DNA of 35,159 nucleotides from Macromonas bipunctata. GTDB lineage: Bacteria; Pseudomonadota; Gammaproteobacteria; Burkholderiales; Burkholderiaceae_C. The stretch lies in assembly GCF_002837135.1 (NCBI RefSeq), contig NZ_NWBQ01000081.1, positions 1-35,159 on the forward strand, in the 5' to 3' direction. The notes beneath the pieces are model-generated. The model was not told the DNA's origin. It made no database searches and saw only the letters and a list, made by a program, of their open reading frames with translations. Below, piece by piece: positions 13,162 to 24,535 of this stretch (within the stretch, counting starts at the first letter, position 1; each line of letters starts with the position of its first letter). Position numbers and translations under genes: made by a program.

Positions 13162-14175
13162 CTGGTAGCCGTGCTGGCGGAACAGGCGCAGGCAGGCGTC
13201 CACCGCGTCGGCGTCGTAGGCGGTGCCGCGGCCACGCTCGATTTCGGCCAGCGCCGCGTCCACGCCCAGGCCCGGGCGGTAGGGGCGGTGCGAGCTCATG
13301 GCCTCCACCACGTCGGCCACGCCCAGCACGCGCGCCTCGGGCAGGATGGCATCACCGCGCAGCCCTTGCGGGTAGCCCGAGCCGTCCAGGCGCTCGTGGT
13401 GCTGGTGCACGGTGTCGGCAATGGGCCACGGAAACTGGATGGACTTGAGGATGTCGTAGCCGTTGGCGGCGTGTTCCTGGATCAGCGCAAACTCCAGCGT
13501 GGTCAGGCGCCCGGGCTTGCTCAGGATCTCGGCAGGCACCTTGATCTTGCCAAAGTCGTGCACCACGCTGGCCAGGTGCAGGCCCTGGATCTGGTGCGCG
13601 GGCCACTGCAGTTCTTGCGCGATGGCACTGGCCAGGTGCGCCACGCGGCGCTGGTGGCCGGCGGTGTAGGGGTCGCGCATTTCCACCGTGGCGCCCAGCA
13701 CGGCCACAAAGTCGAGCAGCGTGCTTTGCAGCTGGTGCTGGCTGGCCTCGAGCCGGGCGGTGCGTTCGGCCACCACGTCTTCCAGGTGGTGGCGCAGGCG
13801 CTGCATTTCCAGGTGGGTGCGCACGCGCGCCAGCAGCTCCTCGCGCTGGAAGGGCTTGGTCACGAAGTCCACCGCGCCCAGCCCGAAGCCGCGCAGTTTC
13901 TCGTCGGTGTCGGTCAGCGCGCTGACGAAGATCACCGGCACCGGCGCGGTGGCGGGGTCGGCCTTGAGGCGGCGGCAGACTTCGAAGCCGTCCATCTCGG
14001 GCATGCGGATGTCGAGCAGCACCAGCTCGGGCGGGCTGTGTTGCGCCGAGCGCAGCGCCAGCTCGCCGTTGATGGCGGAGCGCACCTCGTAGCCCTCGGC
14101 CTTGAGCAGCTCGGTCAGCAGTTTGAGGGAGGCGGGGGTGTCGTCCACCGCCAGGATGGTTCCGGAGTCGGGCAT
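13150..14175 (-). CDS. Response regulator with HD-GYP c-di-GMP phosphodiesterase domain
   Basis: A 341-residue RpfG-like protein. The receiver domain (residues 5-120) has the acidic pair D11/D12, phosphoacceptor Asp55 and Lys107. A linker helix leads to the HD-GYP domain (about 150-335) with His206-Asp207 in V-V-H-D-F-G-K-I and H-H-E-R-L-D-G-S-G-Y-P at 259-269, so it should be a metal-dependent phosphodiesterase of c-di-GMP. It follows the hybrid kinase gene by 7 bases and is its probable output. It converges with the diguanylate cyclase gene, overlapping by 12 bases if that gene's frame is restored. Confidence 0.95.
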   Translation of the reverse strand: MPDSGTILAVDDTPASLKLLTELLKAEGYEVRSAINGELALRSAQHSPPELVLLDIRMPEMDGFEVCRRLKADPATAPVPVIFVSALTDTDEKLRGFGLGAVDFVTKPFQREELLARVRTHLEMQRLRHHLEDVVAERTARLEASQHQLQSTLLDFVAVLGATVEMRDPYTAGHQRRVAHLASAIAQELQWPAHQIQGLHLASVVHDFGKIKVPAEILSKPGRLTTLEFALIQEHAANGYDILKSIQFPWPIADTVHQHHERLDGSGYPQGLRGDAILPEARVLGVADVVEAMSSHRPYRPGLGVDAALAEIERGRGTAYDADAVDACLRLFRQHGYQLPA

Positions 14176-14182
14176 GGTTGGC

Positions 14183-16794
<2,612 letters not shown>

Positions 16795-16798
<4 letters not shown>

Positions 16799-17730
16799 GG
16801 CGCGGCCTCCTGCGCCTGCAGCGGGCGCACCTCGCGCTCGAAGTCGGCCAGGAAGTCGCGGATCACGTGGTACTGCGCGTCGCTGGCGACCTCGAAGCGC
16901 GACAGCGGCAGCCGCGCCAGCAGTGCGCGTCCCTCTGGCGTGGTGTGCAGCTGCACCAGTTGCGCCACCACTTGCTGCACCACGGCGGCGGGCACGTCGT
17001 CGCGCGCCACCACGCTGTTGTTGATGAGCGGTTCGGTGGTCCAGCGCACCACCAGCTCGCGCGCCTGCTCGGGGTGCTCGGCCTGGAAGCCCTTCCACGG
17101 TACGGGCCAGGTGGTGCCCGCGCTGGCGTTGCCCAGGTACACATTCAGGATGGCCGACTCCTGCGAGCCGACGTAGAGGTTGTGCACGTCGCGCTGGATG
17201 CTCAGGCCGTGGCGCTGCAGGTAGGCCTGCGGCAGCATGGTGGCGGCCAGGGCGGTGGGGGCGGGGTAGGCGATTCTGTGGCCTTTCAGGTCGGTGATGC
17301 GCGCGATGGTGCTGTCGGCGCGGGTCAAAATCAGGCCGACAAACTCGGCGTCGTCGCCCATCTTGGCCACCACGCGGTAGCCGTGCGCCTGCGCCTTGAG
17401 TGTCTGGTAGGGGTTGGGCAGCGCAAAGTCGGGCTCGCGCTGGGCCAGCTTGCGCTCAAAGTCGTCGTAGTTGCGCGAGGCCTCGAGCCGGAAGCTGGCC
17501 CCGGCAATGCGCTGGTTGAGGTGGTCCACCAGCGGGCCGTACAGCGCAAACAGGCGCGCCGGGTTGTGCAGCGGGTGCACGGCCAGCACGTACTCGGGCC
17601 GCTGCGGCGTGGTGGGGGCGCTGGCGTAGGCCGGGGCAGTACTGGCACCCCGCGACGATGGCGCCGGCCCGCAACCCGCCAGCAGCGGCCACAGCGCCAC
17701 ACCGGCCAGCAGGGTCCACAGTGTTCTCAA
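16795..17730 (-). CDS. PhnD-like phosphate/phosphonate-type binding lipoprotein
   Basis: A 311-residue periplasmic binding protein of the PhnD/SsuA-like superfamily. The start is a TTG at 17730-17728, preceded at 7 bases by GGAAGGAG; the earlier in-frame ATG (17808) would add an arginine-rich non-signal stretch. From TTG the protein has a lipoprotein signal with lipobox L-L-A-G-C (Cys20). The middle shows the family's D-L-K-G-H-R-I-A and G-S-Q-E-S-A-I patterns. No permease or ATPase gene is nearby. Instead it is translationally coupled to the hybrid kinase, so I infer a ligand-sensing rather than transport role. Ligand unknown. Confidence 0.88.
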
Positions 17731-17737
17731 GGGTGTG

Positions 17738-17745
17738 CTCCTTCC
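17738..17745 (-). promoter_or_regulatory. Strong ribosome-binding site setting a TTG start
   Basis: On the minus strand GGAAGGAG occupies 17745-17738 and is separated by 7 bases from TTG at 17730-17728. This is the best Shine-Dalgarno of the three-gene operon and fixes the rare TTG start of the binding lipoprotein. Confidence 0.75.
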
Positions 17746-17807
17746 GGGCCGCTGCCCGCTGTTTCTACAATGGCAGTGCCGCCGTGGCCTGCTTCCACTT
17801 TGCACCA

Positions 17808-18440
17808 ATGATGCCCGATCTTGCTTCCTCCATCCTTGCCGTTGCGCGCGTTGCCGCGCTGGGCGCGCTGCTGACGACCGGGGCCCACGCCATTGCCCAG
17901 CCCGCCGCCGCCGTGGCGCCCCCCGACTTGCCCGCGCCCACCCTGGCCGTGGGCAACGACCCCGTGGCCCCCGTGCCCGCGCTGGACGTGCCGCGCTACA
18001 TGGGCAAGTGGTATGAGATTGCCCACTTGCCCAACTGGTTCCAGAAGAAATGCGTGGATTCCACCCACGCCGAATACACCCTGCAGCCCGACGGTCGGGT
18101 GCAAGTCGTCAACCGCTGCCGCCTGGCCAGTGGCGAGATGAACGAGGTTGTGGGCCAGGCGCGACAGGTGGGCGAGGGCGGCGCCACATCGCCCAGGCTC
18201 AAGGTGCGTTTTGCGCCCGAGTGGCTGTCCTTCCTGCCCATGGTGTGGGGCGACTACTGGGTGCTGGACTTGGACGCCGACTACCAGCTGGTGGCGGTGG
18301 GCGAGCCCACGCGCGAATACCTGTGGGTGCTGGCGCGCACGCCCCGGGTGTCGCCCGAGGCGTATGTGGCGTTGTTGCAACGCCTGGCGCAACAGGGCTT
18401 TAATGTGGGCTTATTGCAGCGCACGGCGCATCCACAATAA
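17808..18440 (+). CDS. Secreted bacterial lipocalin (Blc-like)
   Basis: A 210-residue protein with a signal peptide (hydrophobic about residues 8-24, cleavage near A-H-A) and a Pro/Ala-rich linker before the lipocalin barrel. The lipocalin signature G-K-W-Y-E-I-A sits just after Y-M, followed by W-F-Q-K-K-C; the Y-x-W-V-L-A-R-T-P strand is typical of the Blc group. Such proteins bind lipids or other hydrophobic ligands. Unlike classical Blc, no lipobox cysteine is visible, so a soluble periplasmic protein is predicted. Two consecutive ATG codons (17808, 17811) can start it. It is divergent from the binding-lipoprotein operon. Confidence 0.9.
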   Translation: MMPDLASSILAVARVAALGALLTTGAHAIAQPAAAVAPPDLPAPTLAVGNDPVAPVPALDVPRYMGKWYEIAHLPNWFQKKCVDSTHAEYTLQPDGRVQVVNRCRLASGEMNEVVGQARQVGEGGATSPRLKVRFAPEWLSFLPMVWGDYWVLDLDADYQLVAVGEPTREYLWVLARTPRVSPEAYVALLQRLAQQGFNVGLLQRTAHPQ

Positions 18441-18481
18441 GGTGGTTTCAAGCCAAGCCATTCCACCGGAGAAGCAACACC

Positions 18482-19045
18482 ATGCAAAACACCCAACGCC
18501 ACCTGCTGTGCCTGGCCGCCGCCGCCCTGAGCGTGGCCGCCGCGCTGCCCGCCCATGCCGCCAACAGCTCCAGCACCGGCAAGGCCCGCACCGAACGCTG
18601 CAAGCCCACCTCGCAGCGCGAGATTGCCCAGCTGTTCGACCGCTGGAACAGCGCGCTCAAGACCGGCGACGCGCACAAGGTGGTGATGAACTACGACAAG
18701 ACGTCGCTGCTGCTGCCCACCATGTCCAACCAGCCGCGCTTCACGGCGGAGGAAAAGGAGGACTACTTCCACCACTTCCTGGAAAACCACCCCAGCGGCA
18801 AGATCGACACGCGCCAGATCCAGATCGGCTGCAACACCGCCATCGACGTGGGCCTGTACACCTTCAGCTTTGCCAAGACCGGCGCCAGCGTGAGCGGGCG
18901 TTACAGCTTCACCTACCGCTGGACGGGCAAGCAGTGGCTCATCACCAGCCACCACTCCTCGGCCATGCCCGAGCGCGCCCCTGCCGCCAGCAACGCGCGC
19001 CTGCCGGGCCGCTTCGAGTTCATCAGCGGCCCGATGGAGTTCTAA
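18482..19045 (+). CDS. Secreted SnoaL-like / CaMKII-association-domain protein
   Basis: A 187-residue protein with a clear Sec signal peptide (cleavage near A-H-A-A at about residue 26) and a GGAGAAG ribosome-binding site about 8 bases before the ATG. The mature part fits the NTF2-like fold of the CaMKII-association/SgcJ family: the start R-E-I-A-Q-L-F-D-R-W-N, the central Y-F-x-x-F-L, and the closing W-L-I-T-S-H-H-S-S-x-x-P-E are typical. Function is unknown; annotation pipelines often label it SgcJ/EcaC oxidoreductase without evidence. It follows the lipocalin by 41 bases on the same strand and may be cotranscribed. Confidence 0.85.
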   Translation: MQNTQRHLLCLAAAALSVAAALPAHAANSSSTGKARTERCKPTSQREIAQLFDRWNSALKTGDAHKVVMNYDKTSLLLPTMSNQPRFTAEEKEDYFHHFLENHPSGKIDTRQIQIGCNTAIDVGLYTFSFAKTGASVSGRYSFTYRWTGKQWLITSHHSSAMPERAPAASNARLPGRFEFISGPMEF

Positions 19046-19099
19046 GCGGCCGCCTTTCTGTTCCAATGCTGCCAGATCTTGTGTTTCAAAGCAGGCAGC

Positions 19100-21967
19100 A
19101 TGAACAAAACCACCTCCAGCCCCCAGACCGCCCGTCGGCGCAAAGCCGCGCTGGCGGCGCCACTCTCCACGGTCGAGATCCGCAAGCGCCTGACGGCGTT
19201 CGTCCACAGCTGGCAGGCGGTGAAGGACGAAAAAGCCGACGCGCAAACCTTCACGCTGCGGCTGCTGGAGTGCTATGGCTTGAACGAGCACAACTACCTG
19301 CGCGAAGGCCGGGTACCCAAGCTCGGCGGGGCCACAGGCTACATGGATGGCTTCATTCCCGGCAAGCTCATCATCGAGTTCAAGAGCCTGGGCAAGAACC
19401 TCAAAAAAGCCGCCACGCAGGCGCTGGGCTACCACTGGGGCTTGCCGCCGGAGCAGCAGCCGCGCCACCTGCTGCTGTGCGACTTCGAGACCTTTGTGCT
19501 GATCGACCTGGCGCAGCAGACCCAGGCCACGTGGCAGCGCGCCGACTTGCCGCGCCACGCCGACAAGCTGCGCTTCTTGATTGACGACGCGCCCGGCGCG
19601 ATTGTGGAAGAGCGCGATGCCGACCGCAAGGCGGCTTACCAGCTGGCACGGCTGCACGAGGGCCTGTTGCGCGTCAACTTTACCGGCAGGCCGCTGGAGT
19701 TGTTCCTCACGCGCACGCTGTTTTGCCTGTTTGCCGACGACACCGGCCTGTTTGGCGACAACGGCCAGTTCCACCGCTTTTTGCAAGGCTCGCGCGGCGA
19801 TGGCGACGATCTGGGGCCGCGCTTGGCCCAGCTCTACCAAACGCTGAACAAGCCCGAACACCAGCGCCAGACCAATCTGGACGACGCTTACGCGCGCTTT
19901 CCCTACGTCAACGGCAGCTTGTTTGCCGACCTCAGCGAGGTGCCCAGCTTTGACAGCGACTTGCGCCAAGCCCTGATGGCCTGCGCCGAGATCGATTGGA
20001 AAGACATTTCGCCCGCCATTTTTGGCGCGATGTTCCAGGGCGTGCTGGAGGCCGACCCCGATGCCGCCGAGGCCACCACCCGGCACAAGGCCAACAAGGC
20101 GCGGCGGCGCGACCTGGGCGCGCACTACACCAGCGAGCGCCACATCCTGCGCGCCATCAACCCGCTGTTCATGGACGCGCTGCGCGCCGAATTCAAGGCC
20201 GCTGGCAAGGATGCCGACAAGCTCGACGCGCTGCTGCGCAAGCTGCCCACCCTCCACCTGTTCGACCCCGCCTGCGGTTGCGGCAACTTTCTGGTGATTG
20301 CGTACCGGGAGCTGCGCTTGCTGGAGTTGGACATCATCGAGCGCCGCTACAAGGCCAAAAACACCCGCCAAGGTGCGCTGCTGGCGCTGGCCGACTACGC
20401 CCGCGTCAGCCCCGACCAGTTGCACGGCATCGAAATTGAGGACAGCGCGGCGCACATTGCGCGCGTGGCCATCCTCATCACCGACCACCAGATCAACGAG
20501 CAGTCGCGCCACATTGGCTTGCCGCGCCCCACCATTCCGCTGGGCAAGATGCCCAACATTGTGTGCGCCAACGCGTTGGCCACCGACTGGGCCAGCGTGG
20601 TCGCCCCGCAACGCTGCACCTACATTGTGGGCAACCCGCCGTTTGTGGGGTACAGCAACCAGAACCCGCAGCAAAAGGCGGAGTTGGCCCGCGCCTGTGT
20701 GGGCGTGGAGGGTGCGGGCGTGCTGGACTACGTGGCCGCCTGGCACGTGACGGCCACCCGCTACATGGCGGCCAACCCCGCCGTGCGCGCGGCGCTGGTG
20801 TCCACCAACTCCATCACGCAGGGCGAACAGGTGGCGGTGTTGTGGCGCTGGATGCACGCGCAGGGCGTGAAGATCGAGTTTGCGCACCGCACCTTCCAGT
20901 GGAGCAACGAAGGGCTGGGCGTGGCCGCCGTGCATTGCGTCATCGTCGGCTTTGGCCTGCAAGAGCGGCCCGACAAGCTGATTTTTGAGTACGACGACAT
21001 CAAGGGCGAGCCCAAGGCGGTGCCCGCGCAGCACATCAACCCGTATTTGATTGATGCGCCCACGGTGTTCATCGACAAGCGCCGCAAGCCGCTGTGTGTG
21101 GGCGTGCCCGAGATGGTCAAAGGCAGTCAACCCACCGATGGCGGCCACTTGCTGCTGTTACCCGAGGCAGCGGATGCCCTGCGCGCCAGCGACCCCATAG
21201 CGGCCAAGTACCTGCGGCGTTTTCTGGGGGCGGACGAGTTCCTCAACAACCTGCCGCGTTATTGCTTGTGGCTCAAGGACAGCACGGCCACCGACCGCCG
21301 CGATTCGCCCGAAATCCGGCAACGCATGGCCGCTGTGCAGGCCATGCGCCAAGCCAGCCCCAAGTTGCCCACGCAAAAGTTGGCCGAGGTGCCGTACCTG
21401 TTTGGCGAAATTCGGCAAACCGCCAAGCCTTATTTGTTGATACCCAGTGTTTCTTCCGAAAACCGAAAGTTCGTACCGATTGGTTATCTAACACCAGATG
21501 TCATTGCCAGCAATCTGGTTTTCATGCTGCCCGATGCCACGCTGTACCACTTTGGCGTGTTGTGTTCCACCATGCACAACGCTTGGCTGCGTACGGTGTG
21601 CGGTCGTCTCAAGAGCGATTTTCGTTATTCCAACACCATTGTTTACAACAATTTTGTGTGGCCCCATCGGCCCACAGCGGCCCAAGTCAAGGCTGTAGAA
21701 CGCGCGGCCCAAGCCGTGCTGGAGGCCCGCGCCGCCGAAGAGCGCAAGTGTGCCGAGCAGGGTCAAACCTGTTCGCTGGCGGCCCTGTATCCCACCGATG
21801 CCACCATGCCCGCCGAGCTGCTCAAAGCCCACCAGCAACTCGACAAGGCCGTCGATGCCGCCTACGGCTACAAACCCCGCAAGGACGGCACCCCCGACGA
21901 AGCCCACCGCGTCGCCTTCCTGTTTGGCTTGTACCAGGCGTTGTTGCACCCGCTGGACCAGGGGTAG
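19100..21967 (+). CDS. MmeI-type (type IIL) restriction-modification enzyme, single polypeptide
   Basis: A 955-residue fused endonuclease-methyltransferase. The N-terminal nuclease has a PD-(D/E)xK site: Asp83, Glu93 and Lys95 in M-D-G-F-I-P-G-K-L-I-I-E-F-K, the same D-x9-E-x-K spacing as MmeI. A helical connector leads to the adenine-methyltransferase domain with SAM motif I F-D-P-A-C-G-C-G at 388-395 (MmeI-type enzymes usually have Gly-Ser-Gly here) and catalytic N-P-P-F at 512-515. The target-recognition domain occupies about 620-850, ending with a helical segment. The family methylates one strand of an asymmetric site and cuts about 20 bases away. The ATG at 19100 is chosen; an upstream TTG in frame would add 7 residues. 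No separate methyltransferase or specificity gene is needed or present. Confidence 0.93.
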   Translation: MNKTTSSPQTARRRKAALAAPLSTVEIRKRLTAFVHSWQAVKDEKADAQTFTLRLLECYGLNEHNYLREGRVPKLGGATGYMDGFIPGKLIIEFKSLGKNLKKAATQALGYHWGLPPEQQPRHLLLCDFETFVLIDLAQQTQATWQRADLPRHADKLRFLIDDAPGAIVEERDADRKAAYQLARLHEGLLRVNFTGRPLELFLTRTLFCLFADDTGLFGDNGQFHRFLQGSRGDGDDLGPRLAQLYQTLNKPEHQRQTNLDDAYARFPYVNGSLFADLSEVPSFDSDLRQALMACAEIDWKDISPAIFGAMFQGVLEADPDAAEATTRHKANKARRRDLGAHYTSERHILRAINPLFMDALRAEFKAAGKDADKLDALLRKLPTLHLFDPACGCGNFLVIAYRELRLLELDIIERRYKAKNTRQGALLALADYARVSPDQLHGIEIEDSAAHIARVAILITDHQINEQSRHIGLPRPTIPLGKMPNIVCANALATDWASVVAPQRCTYIVGNPPFVGYSNQNPQQKAELARACVGVEGAGVLDYVAAWHVTATRYMAANPAVRAALVSTNSITQGEQVAVLWRWMHAQGVKIEFAHRTFQWSNEGLGVAAVHCVIVGFGLQERPDKLIFEYDDIKGEPKAVPAQHINPYLIDAPTVFIDKRRKPLCVGVPEMVKGSQPTDGGHLLLLPEAADALRASDPIAAKYLRRFLGADEFLNNLPRYCLWLKDSTATDRRDSPEIRQRMAAVQAMRQASPKLPTQKLAEVPYLFGEIRQTAKPYLLIPSVSSENRKFVPIGYLTPDVIASNLVFMLPDATLYHFGVLCSTMHNAWLRTVCGRLKSDFRYSNTIVYNNFVWPHRPTAAQVKAVERAAQAVLEARAAEERKCAEQGQTCSLAALYPTDATMPAELLKAHQQLDKAVDAAYGYKPRKDGTPDEAHRVAFLFGLYQALLHPLDQG

Positions 21968-21982
21968 GCAGGGCAGCGTTTG

Positions 21983-22022
21983 AATATACTCTGGCCGGTA
22001 TATTGTGGCCACTGTGGTGGCC
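21983..22022. promoter_or_regulatory. Two adjacent dyads upstream of the methyltransferase gene
   Basis: AATATAC (21983-21989) and GTATATT (21998-22004) form a perfect 7-bp inverted repeat with an 8-base spacer; immediately after, GGCCAC (22007-22012) and GTGGCC (22017-22022) form a 6-bp one. The first resembles a repressor operator and is AT-rich in GC-rich DNA; the second could be a leader hairpin. Both lie in the 90-base gap before the ATG at 22058. No regulator gene is adjacent. Confidence 0.4.
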
Positions 22023-22057
22023 TATCCTGCCTGTTTCTGCCCCAAGGAGGTTTGCCC

Positions 22058-22786
22058 ATGTCCGATGTCGATCAACTCCCGCTGCACAACCGTGAACTGG
22101 ACGTGCTCCACCGCTGCGTGCCTTTGCAGGCCCAGCGCATCATCGAGGTGGGGTGCGGCAACGCACGGCTGGCGCGCGAGCTGCTGCAACAGTACCCCGA
22201 CTGCCACGTCACGGGGCTGGAGGTGGATGCCATCCAGCACGCCAAAAACTTGGCACGGCCCCAGCCGGGGCTGGTGTTTGCCGCCGCTTGTGCCACCGCC
22301 TTGCCCTATGCCGATGCCAGTTTTGACCTGGCGCTGATGCTCAAGTCGCTGCACCACGTGCCGCTGGACGGGTTGGACACCGCCTTGCGCGAGGTGGCGC
22401 GCGTGTTGCGCCCCGGTGGGCACCTGTATGTTTCCGAGCCGATCTACGACGGTGCGCTCAACGAGGTGGTCAAACTGTTCAACGACGAAGGTGTGGTGCG
22501 CGCTGCTGCCCAGCAGGCGCTGGACCGCGCCTTGGCCGACACCCCGTACTGGGAGGCGGTGGCCGAACACCGCTTTGCCCAAGCGGTGCATTACCGCGAC
22601 TTTGCCGAGTTTGAGCAGCGCATGCTGCGCCCCACCTTTGCCGACCATGGCATCACCGACGAGGTGGTGTGCCGGGTGCGGCAGGCCTTCGAGCCCCACA
22701 TGGGCCCGGACGGCGCGCACTTTGTGCGGCCCATGCACGTGCGGTTGTTGCGTCGCAGCCAAGCGGCGCTGGCGCACGCGCACTGA
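22058..22786 (+). CDS. Class I SAM-dependent methyltransferase
   Basis: A 242-residue Methyltransf_11-type enzyme. SAM motif I reads I-I-E-V-G-C-G-N-A-R at about 28-37, followed by the acidic V-T-G-L-E-V-D, then the S-F-D-L-A-L-M-L-K-S-L-H-H-V motif and the post-II R-V-L-R-P-G-G-H-L-Y segment. The ATG at 22058 is fixed by AAGGAGG at 22044-22050, 7 bases upstream; the frame is open from 21980 but the earlier region lacks this signal. Substrate cannot be predicted; small molecules (ubiquinone/biotin-type methylations) are commoner for this fold than DNA. It converges with the next gene, 15 bases away. Confidence 0.9.
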   Translation: MSDVDQLPLHNRELDVLHRCVPLQAQRIIEVGCGNARLARELLQQYPDCHVTGLEVDAIQHAKNLARPQPGLVFAAACATALPYADASFDLALMLKSLHHVPLDGLDTALREVARVLRPGGHLYVSEPIYDGALNEVVKLFNDEGVVRAAAQQALDRALADTPYWEAVAEHRFAQAVHYRDFAEFEQRMLRPTFADHGITDEVVCRVRQAFEPHMGPDGAHFVRPMHVRLLRRSQAALAHAH

Positions 22787-22801
22787 AAGCGCCAGCCCGC
22801 G

Positions 22802-24436
22802 TCAGGTGGCAGGAGCTGCCGTTGCGGGCGCAGGGGCGGGTGTGGTCGCGGGCGGCGTGGCGGGCAGTGTCACGGTCACGGTGGTCAGGTTGTCGATGTC
22901 CGAGACTTCCATGCTGATCTGGCCGTGCTGGGCTTCGGTCAGCAGCTTGGCCGAGTAGGTGCCCAGGCCGGTGCCGCCTTGCTTGCCGCTGGTGATGAAC
23001 TTGTCGAAGAAGCGAGCGCGGATCTCGGGCGGCACCACGCCCCGGTTCTGGATGCTGATGCGGCACCGGTCGCCTTCGGCAGCCAGCATCACGGTCAGGG
23101 TGGTGTGGTCGGGCGCGGCCTCGAACGCGTTCTTGAGCAGGTTGTTGAACAGCGAGTAGCACAGCGTGGCGTCGCCCCACACCACGGGGGGGGCGCTTTG
23201 CTGCAGCGCCAGGTGCAGCTGCTTGCTGGCAAAGGTGGTGCCCAGCAGCGCGGTGGTGCGTTGCAGCAGGTCGGCAATGTCCACCTTCTGCGCGTGCAGC
23301 TCGAAGCGGTGGGTCTCGATCTTGAACAGCTCCGACGAGAGGTTGATCATGTTCATCACCTCCAGCGTGGTCTGCTCGATGGCGTGCAGCTGCTCGGTCT
23401 GGGTGGGGCTGGCGCTGCCATCGCCCAGCATGGCGCGCACAATGCCGATCACGCCCGCCAGCGGTGCCTTGAGGTCGTGGCGGGTGATGTGCTCGATGTC
23501 CTCGCGCAGGTGCGCCATCTCCAGCATGTCGTCGTAGCTGGCCTGCAGCTGCTTGTGCAGCCCGATGTAGCGCATGAAGTTGCGCACGCGCAGCTTGAGC
23601 GTGGCCGGGTCCACCGGCTTGGTCACGTAATCGACCGCGCCCAGCTCCAGGCCCTTGCTGCGCGCCTCGGTGTCGGTCATGGCGGTGACGAAGATGACCG
23701 GGATGCCCTCGGACATGGGGTGTTCGCGCAGCTTTTGCAGCACCTCGAAGCCGTCCATGTCGGGCATCATCACGTCGAGCAGCACCAGGTCGGGCGGCGT
23801 GTCGGACTGGCACATCTTGAGCGCCTTCTCGCCGTTGATGGCCAGGTGGATGCGGTACTCGCTCTTAAACAGGTTGGACAGCAGCATCAGGTTGTCGGGC
23901 GTGTCGTCCACGATCAGGATGCTGGGGCGCTCGTGCGCGTTGGCCTTGCCCTTGTAGAGGCGCTGCAGCGTGGCGGCCTCGACCTCGCTGTGCGCGCCGC
24001 CCTTGGCCGGGTCGCTCACGGGCTGGGGCAGGATGCGCGGCGGGCGGTTCTGGGTGCGCGCGCTCATGGCCTTCTCGATGCGGTTGGCCAGCCGCGCGGG
24101 CGAGTAGGGCTTGATGAGCAGGTCGGTCACGCCGTGCGCGATGGCCTGCTGGATGTGGGTGCGCTCGGCCTCGGCGGTGATCATGATGAAGGGCAGGCGC
24201 TCGAGTTTGGGGTCGGTGCGCAGGGCCTTGAGCAGCTCCAGTCCGGTCATGACGGGCATGTTCCAGTCCGACAGCACCACGTCCACGCGCTGGCTGTTGA
24301 TGATGCGCAGCGCCTCCAGCCCGTTGGGTGCTGTCAGAATGTTGTTGGCACCCAGGGATCGCAGCTGGTTGGCGGTGATTTTGCGCATGGGCTCAAAATC
24401 GTCCACCACCAGGAAAACAGTGTCAGAGTTGAACAT
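22802..24436 (-). CDS. REC-REC-histidine kinase, soluble orphan phosphorelay protein
   Basis: A 544-residue cytosolic protein without membrane segments. The first receiver (about 6-125) has Asp57 in S-D-W-N-M-P-V-M-T-G, the second (about 172-290) Asp221 in L-D-V-M-M-P-D-M-D-G. A coiled linker and a short kinase core follow, with H-box His320 in T-R-H-D-L-K-A-P-L, the N-box N-N-L-L-K-N-A-F-E and the G-box G-G-T-G-L-G-T-Y-S. The C-terminus is a Pro/Ala/Thr repeat tail. The two N-terminal receivers suggest that it is controlled by another kinase and acts in a relay. It is divergent from the histidine phosphatase/hybrid kinase pair, with a 99-base gap. Confidence 0.93.
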   Translation of the reverse strand: MFNSDTVFLVVDDFEPMRKITANQLRSLGANNILTAPNGLEALRIINSQRVDVVLSDWNMPVMTGLELLKALRTDPKLERLPFIMITAEAERTHIQQAIAHGVTDLLIKPYSPARLANRIEKAMSARTQNRPPRILPQPVSDPAKGGAHSEVEAATLQRLYKGKANAHERPSILIVDDTPDNLMLLSNLFKSEYRIHLAINGEKALKMCQSDTPPDLVLLDVMMPDMDGFEVLQKLREHPMSEGIPVIFVTAMTDTEARSKGLELGAVDYVTKPVDPATLKLRVRNFMRYIGLHKQLQASYDDMLEMAHLREDIEHITRHDLKAPLAGVIGIVRAMLGDGSASPTQTEQLHAIEQTTLEVMNMINLSSELFKIETHRFELHAQKVDIADLLQRTTALLGTTFASKQLHLALQQSAPPVVWGDATLCYSLFNNLLKNAFEAAPDHTTLTVMLAAEGDRCRISIQNRGVVPPEIRARFFDKFITSGKQGGTGLGTYSAKLLTEAQHGQISMEVSDIDNLTTVTVTLPATPPATTPAPAPATAAPAT

Positions 24437-24535
24437 TGTGTGTAGAAGAATGGGCCACAGAGGCACGACCGCCCGCAGGGTGCGGCTGGGGTCGAACCAA
24501 TTGTTGCACAGCCCGCCAAAGGAAATCTTGCCAAT

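Noticed and set aside
13020-13448. Gly/Arg-rich continuation of the diguanylate cyclase frame past the G7 tract
   Set aside because: It is out-of-frame translation over the convergent HD-GYP gene; the conserved GGDEF end is in the other frame.
17766-17771. TACAAT as -10 for the lipocalin gene
   Set aside because: The only -35 candidate (TTCCGG, 18-base spacing) is poor.
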